DNA from: Aphrophora alni
Lineage: Eukaryota; Arthropoda; Insecta; Hemiptera; Aphrophoridae
NCBI GenBank assembly: GCA_963513935.1
Contig: OY740768.1
Span: forward strand, 34,346,216 to 34,410,215
DNA: 64,000 nt
Direction of reading: 5' to 3'
Position numbers and translations under genes: made by a program. The notes under the pieces are model-generated. The model was given only the letters and a program-made list of their open reading frames with translations, did no database searches and was not told the DNA's origin. Positions 58,936 to 64,000 of the stretch are shown piece by piece (position 1 is the first letter of the stretch; every line of letters starts with the position of its first letter).

Positions 58936-59204
58936 TTAACCCAAAAGTAACATCTGTTCTCTTGGGTAGTTTGAGTTATAACCAATAGCTACAAAAATAT
59001 TTGCCAGCGTCTGTAGCATAAGAGTCTCATTTGAAAATTCAGTGAAACAATCAGTTAACCCAAAAGTAACATCTCTGTTCTCTTGGGTAGTTTGAGGCGT
59101 TTGAGCTATAACCAAATACTGTAGCTATAAAAATATTTGCCAGTGTCTGTAGCATGAGAGTATTGAGAGTCTCATTTGAAAATTCAGTGAAACAATGACT
59201 GATA
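58936..59204. repeat. two-copy tandem duplication (~119 and ~150 bp)
   Basis: Each copy runs from TTAACCCAAAAGTAACATCT through TTCTCTTGGGTAGTTTGAG, ATATTTGCCAG and TCTCATTTGAAAATTCAGTG to AAACAAT. The second copy has small insertions (GGCGTTTGAG, TATTGAGAG). The copies are otherwise very similar, so the duplication is recent. Confidence 0.92.
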
Positions 59205-60282
59205 ACCAACAACTACCTTAAAACCCCAGATATAATATAAAACCATCAGCATAGATAAAATACCTAAATAAGCATTAAGACAGTACTGTACAACTTAACT
59301 AGTAACACGCTATTAGAGTATTCGAGCTCGAGGGCTAGGTATCTTTTTATGTTCTGTTCTTCATGAGGCTATGATAATCGAAAGGTTTTATACAGAGGGA
59401 ATACTGTATAAAGAATCAACTAGTACAAGGAATTAACATATATGAAAGTGGTGTTGTTTTCAATCGGAGCATAACATAAATAAGCAAATTCAATAATAAA
59501 AATCTTTTCTACATAATCTCACTGGTACTTCTGAGAAAAAGAAAACCATGAATAATGTTTATTAAGTAATTAATTAGGTCCAGACGGAAATCGAAACAGG
59601 AAAGTCTGGATCGACCGATCGAGTCTGAGCAAGGAATAAAACAGGTAGGGAACCGGGAACCTAACCTAAACCTATTTTATTCTTTTTTTTACTATCCCTA
59701 CTAATAAAATAACCTCAAAATAATCATTTAAAAATATCTTCAAGCAAACTAGTAAGTAATTAAGACATGTTTAGGGTAATTGTTTACCGTGAGTTCAAAT
59801 GTCTTTTGGGATTTTTTTAAATCATGTTCTACATACCTTATTTATTAATAATAAAATTAATTTTCTAGCATAGCTATCTTCTTTACTGAAAAAAACAACA
59901 TAATTTCAACTTTTTTAGGTTAAGGTCCAATAAGGGATTTATGCGTTAAAATAGGTTTGTACAAGAATATAGGTTTGTACTAGCAACCTGAGCTATGCAT
60001 AAATTTGAAAAAAAAAAATGTTCATGCCTTCCCAAGTGGTTATCTATCCAAGTACTAACTGATATCAATAACATCATTCATGTTAGGTACAAATCATGGT
60101 TTTTCAGTGAAAAAGTTAGCCTCATGTCGAAAAATTATTTTATTATAAATAAATAAGGTATGAAGAACATGATTTTTAAAAATCGCCAAAAAGACCAGTG
60201 GCAGTCACAGTGAACAATCTGCCCTCTGAACTTATAATATCCAATGAGATTTGATTTAAAACCTTAAAATTCATTATATCTT
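59205..60282. other. no gene recognised
   Basis: A GC-richer patch at 59580-59660 (CAGACGGAAATCGAAACAGG...) has no supported frame. Confidence 0.4.
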
Positions 60283-60350
60283 CATTGTCATTAATATAGA
60301 CAATGTAATTAAAATAGACATTGTCATTAAAATAGACATTGTCATTAATG
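60283..60350. repeat. 18-bp tandem repeat, nearly four copies
   Basis: Units CATTGTCATTAA(A/T)ATAGA at 60283, 60301, 60319 and 60337 (last partial). It also creates the N-D-N-V-Y-F repeat in a spurious minus ORF. Confidence 0.92.
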
Positions 60351-60555
60351 TTAAAACAAAGGTGAAACTTAATATTAGTCATACATAGCTACTACATTTA
60401 ATTCAGCATCACAATCACAATATTTGTACAATTCACAAGAAATTCATTTATATAAGCCTAATACATCGATCTTCCAATAGAAATTTTTACAATATAGTTG
60501 TTTTTAAATTCCAAAGGCAATTTATTAAAAAGCCTTGGGCTGAACCTAAAACATT

Positions 60556-61153
60556 AAAATTATGGTAATTGTACAATCGACTGCCACAAGCTTTTTACAG
60601 GCTAAATGTTGACAATTTGATATAAAACACCTTCTGTTACATATAAATGACATCTTCCTTTACCACGATTGACACTTTTCAATGAATGAAATCCATTACT
60701 TGTCAAAAACAAGCTATTTAAAAAGACAGTTTTCAAATGTTTTGAGGTTACATTGTCTGTAGTAGTTACGATCTATAACAATTCATGAATCAATGCAATG
60801 ACAAAATCATCGATGTTTAGGTTATTCCGCCCCTAAAAATAGGTCTGTTTATAAGAACTATCAAACTCTATGGAATCATGATCTGTAGTTCCTTTACTAG
60901 GTCCTATATATAATTACTTACAGACCTATAAAGGAACTACAGATCATGATTCCATAGAGGTTGATCTGAGAGTCCATAGAGGACATTTTCTAAAAAAGTG
61001 TTTTCGAGATTTGTAATCTCAAAATGCTTCAAAACTGTCTTTCTATATTGCAGTAATAGAAGATGTCATATACGTAACAGAATGCGTTTTATATCAAATT
61101 GTTAACATTTACCTAGTAAAAAGCTTGTAGCAGCACAATTACCAAAATTTTGT
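60556..61153. mobile_element. foldback element with inverted arms
   Basis: The left arm (about 60556-60755) and the inverted right arm (61013-61153) share AAGCTTTTTAC, ACAATTTGATATAAAAC, TTCTGTTAC, GACATCTTC and AAGACAGTTTT in order. The left arm has an extra 60 bp or so. The perfect hairpin at 60866-60959 lies between the arms. No coding sequence. Confidence 0.75.
60866..60959. repeat. 31-bp perfect inverted repeat with 32-bp spacer
   Basis: CTCTATGGAATCATGATCTG...TTCCTTTA (60866-60896) is exactly inverted at 60929-60959, and weaker pairing (AGGTC/GACCT) extends into the spacer. Perfect identity implies recent origin or gene conversion. Confidence 0.95.
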
Positions 61154-61886
61154 TGTCACACTTAATCTACTATATGAAGCCTCTATAATGTATAACTATT
61201 TCGGTAAATATCTGTTTTACATCATCATCGGATTTTATTATTAAAAATTATATAGTCACCCAGCCAGACCTAACAAAACAAATATTTTTTACCATGACAA
61301 ATTCAGTGTTGTTGAATAATTACAACAAAGTAAATATGATTCTTTAGTAAAAGAAGTAGATCTTCTACATACCAACCCGATTATGCACATGCCAGAATAC
61401 CAGATCAAAAATAAATTACCTACATAGACTATCCATTAGACCTCTATCTCCTTGTGGTATAAATAATGAAAATATTGCTTCATAAAATATGAGCTTTTGT
61501 AAAAGCTCATTCTGCAGCCAAATATTGATGACATTCCGGAAATTAGTAGAGAAGCTCCAGAAGAAAATACATGTGTAAGAATATTTGATTAGTCGGAATG
61601 GCGAAAACAAATATGTATGAATATTTGATATTGTTTTAACAACATCTAATCTTATTGCTTCTGTATGTAATCTACTGCTTCTCTTGGGATTGGAATTTTA
61701 CATGTCCAACACTTTGTAGCTTGATTTGAAAGCTTGTAATCAATATATAATAAAAGGAAGTCTAGGATGTGCCTGCCGGTAAAACTCAAAAACGAATCCC
61801 GATACAATCAAACGGGGTACATGGTGTGATAGTCCTCTATTGCCCATCCTTGAAGAAGGTTTCCGTTTTTTCTCTAAGAGCGTCCA
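61154..61886. other. no gene recognised
   Basis: AT-rich. Text from about 61760 (GTGCCTGCCGGTAAAACTC) may already belong to the Helitron that follows but is too decayed to read. Confidence 0.4.
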
Positions 61887-62525
61887 TTGGAAGATAAAAG
61901 GGCCGAACTTATGACCGAAAAATACAAGGGAAATACAGTATTTATCCCCAGAATACCACTGATATCGATTGAATTACCATTCCAATTTAAGAAACTGCAA
62001 TTTCCAATCAAACTAGTCTATAGTTTTACTATTAACAAATCGCAGGGACAAACTTTAAAGTATTGTGGCATAAGTCTCAAAGATTCCTGCTTTTCTCACG
62101 GCCAATTATATGTAGCTTGCTCTCGAGTAGGAAATCCAAAAAAAATGTATATATATATATATATACCCCAGATAACAAAATGAAAAATGTTGTTTATAAA
62201 CAAGTATTATAAATAGTTAGAATGTTTTCAATAAAAAGCTTTTACTTCTTATATTTTGGGGTTTATCCCCTTATATTCCAACTACCACACAATCCCATAG
62301 CCCCAGATCCTATTAACAAAGGTACAGTTAACTGAGTAAATTTCTACTTTGTAAAAATACTTTATTTAACTCATTACCATCATTTTTAGGGTCTTGTGCA
62401 CATGATTCTTCAATTAGGTGCTAGCAGATGGGTTTGCGAATATTGTGAAATCAAGATCATATTCAACATTTATTCTTGAATAACATATGTTAGAAGTCCC
62501 GGGCGAAGCCGGGTTAAACCACTAG
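61887..62525 (+). mobile_element. Helitron 3' end with Pif1-type helicase C-terminus
   Basis: The frame reads [20 protein letters not shown] and [20 protein letters not shown], then [20 protein letters not shown]. These are helicase motifs V and VI of the Pif1-like domain in Helitron replicases. A (TA)n expansion (62146-62165) has grown inside the codons for LFIYAP and shifts the frame; the end [16 protein letters not shown] is readable in the next frame. About 300 bp on, the hairpin CCCGG-GCGAAG-CCGGG (62498-62513) is followed by TTAAACCA and CTAG (62522-62525) then T, the standard Helitron 3' terminus. The 5' part is lost. Confidence 0.88.
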
Positions 62526-63395
62526 TTGTGTATAAAGAGGACACAATATTCCACAATAAATATTTTGTTTTTGTTACAGACGATGTTTCAATGAGTAAGT
62601 CGATAATTCCCAGTTTTTACATACTCATAATGTACAAATGTTTTCTTTCATTTGGTGAGCTTTTATATTGCCATATAAAATTCTGCTTATGATTTAAGCC
62701 ACATACTAATGTTGGAATAAATTTCCTCGTCAACTTCAAAGAATTACCGTCCAGGCCATTTCTTCATGTGCATAAGATAACAATTGCTCACCAACATCAC
62801 TCATTATGTTCCCACCTTACATTGCATAAAGTTGATGATGAATACCAACTATACAGTTTTAGTTAACAGAAACTTATAACTGAGCGTACCTTATAGCTGG
62901 CAGGATTCTTAATTCAACATGTTTTTGAAAGACAGTTGTTTACAAATAATATTGAAAAGAAACTTGTCTCTGCTACTGCTGGATATATACTAAATAATGA
63001 TCCTATTTCCCCCAAAATGTCATTATACCGTAAGTGAATAGAAATTACTTTTCGGATAGTCCTAGTGTAACATTTTTATCCTAAACAAATTCTTCATAAA
63101 AATAATTCACTTGATTAAAATTATTAATATGACAAGTTATTATTGCTCAAAGTTCCTCCATCAAATCAGGTCAATTTTATGTTATTTTAGGCAAAACTAT
63201 ACATAATGAGTATATGCCCATTTAAAGTAAAAAATAATGAATTATATTTACTCTTTAAAAACAGATATAACTATCCTAATCATATTAATTTAGAGAATTC
63301 TGCTTATTAGAATAATTAATATAGATTTATTAAATATATTATTATCTGAAGGTGGCCATTTTAAAGGGTCTCCCAAATTGTATGAATTCACCTAT
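62526..63395. other. no gene recognised
   Basis: AT-rich. The stretch 62740-62890 is slightly less AT-rich but has stops in all frames examined and no splice-supported exon. Confidence 0.4.
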
Positions 63396-64000
63396 TGGCA
63401 GGGCCGGATTTACCATTACAGCGCCCCTAGGCCCGAATAGATTTGGCGCCCTCCCCCCCCCACCCACCATAAAAACAATGATAGAGGGATTTTGTTGTCT
63501 GAAATAAAATTTCTTGATAGTTAATAAATATAAATAAATAATTAAGATTCCATTAGTTTGCTGTTAACAAGTATTCAATTTAATATGGTGCAAAATGAAA
63601 TGTTTATTTATTTTATATAATAAAAATAAAGAATAAATATCTCATTTTGCACCATGTTTAAATAAATACTTGTTAACAGCAAACTAATGATTTATTTAAA
63701 GATAATTCTTTGATTATTTATAACAATTATAATATTAAATACCTTTTCAAGTTTTGTTTTTGTGTTAGCACTACAGGTTTCGCCCCATAGGGTTACCACA
63801 AAACAGAATTGAAAAAGGTAATTAATATTTAATATTACAAGTAACGAAGTAACATCAATCGAATTCAGGGCCAATCAAATGAAAATAATAATTCTTTGAG
63901 CCAAGTGAACAATTAATTTTATTTAGAAATAAAAACTACAAATATATAATACATAAAACGTTAACAATACAAATATATAATACCTTATAAAGCCTTCCTT
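63396..64000. mobile_element. left end of a probable hAT-type element, continues past the window
   Basis: GGCAGGGCCGGATTTACCAT, followed by GCGCCCCTAGGCCC and GGCGCC, is the typical CAGGGCCGGATTTA terminus of a common hAT group. No transposase is seen in the following 600 bp, which contain the hairpin at 63551-63689. The other end is outside the window. Confidence 0.5.
63551..63689. repeat. 51-bp near-perfect inverted repeat, 37-bp spacer
   Basis: CATTAGTTTGCTGTTAACAA...TGGTGCAAAATGAAAT (63551-63601) is inverted at 63639-63689 with few mismatches and a small indel. A transcript would fold into a long hairpin. Confidence 0.93.

Noticed and set aside
60176..60382. 68-codon minus ORF with N-D-N-V-Y-F repeats
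   Set aside because: Produced by the 18-bp tandem repeat at 60283-60350.
1..64000. CRISPR arrays, operons, phage or bacterial systems
   Set aside because: No regularly spaced identical repeats with unique spacers and no bacterial-type gene clusters. Introns, poly(A) LINEs, Helitrons and SINEs show this is eukaryotic DNA.

Overview
The window looks like nuclear DNA from an arthropod, probably an insect. Hemiptera is a guess from the AT-rich background, the transposon mix and the recurring TAGGCCTA octamer. Genes are sparse and split by large introns, and most recognisable sequence is transposable-element (TE) debris. I see no prokaryotic operons, CRISPR arrays, rRNA genes or functional tRNA genes.

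Host genes. All recognisable host exons are on the minus strand. The clearest gene is TMEM127, a small multi-pass membrane protein of the endolysosomal system. It has four coding exons (49588-49297, 47527-47360, 44583-44449, 33247-33087). Every junction has GT/AG signals and phase 1, giving 251 residues that end in a PPPPYTP tail. A TMEM179-like exon lies at 18096-17714. Two small phase-compatible exons of an unidentified gene lie at 4938-4848 and 3619-3576.

Layout. 1-5 kb: AT-rich DNA with a tandem array (1.2-1.95 kb), a MITE (2.08-2.65 kb) and the two orphan exons. 5-11 kb: featureless apart from a 128-codon ORF. 11.3-13.5 kb: a decayed PIF/Harbinger element with convergent MADF-like and transposase relics, the transposase having lost most of its catalytic core. 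20-26 kb: a decayed Jockey-like LINE (minus strand) carrying a younger, 5'-truncated, RNase H-bearing LINE with 11-bp target duplications; related direct repeats flank the whole block. 26-27 kb: hAT relic. 30-40 kb: TMEM127 exon 4 and its large intron, holding a piggyBac-like deletion derivative, a Helitron 5' coding relic, a long-arm foldback element, a TTAA-flanked MITE full of CG-rich palindromes, and a tRNA-Val-derived SINE. 40.4-43.4 kb: a complete Tc1/mariner-group element with TIRs, TA duplications and a D-82-E spacing. 44.7-46.1 kb: second hAT relic. 49.8-51.1 kb: mariner-group element with a D-41-D spacing and a lost first aspartate. 53-56.6 kb: exploded Ty3/gypsy remnant with a short Helitron inside. 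57.7-64 kb: MITE, local duplications, foldbacks, a Helitron 3' end with helicase C-terminus, and the left end of a probable hAT element.

How it fits together. The only coherent host function I can argue is TMEM127. The rest records repeated TE invasion, including several insertions into TMEM127 introns that leave the exons and splice sites intact. I found no undescribed multi-gene system. The strongest leads are the D-82-E transposon, the palindrome-rich TTAA MITE, the hammerhead-like motif near 28.66 kb and the orphan exon pair near 3.6-4.9 kb.
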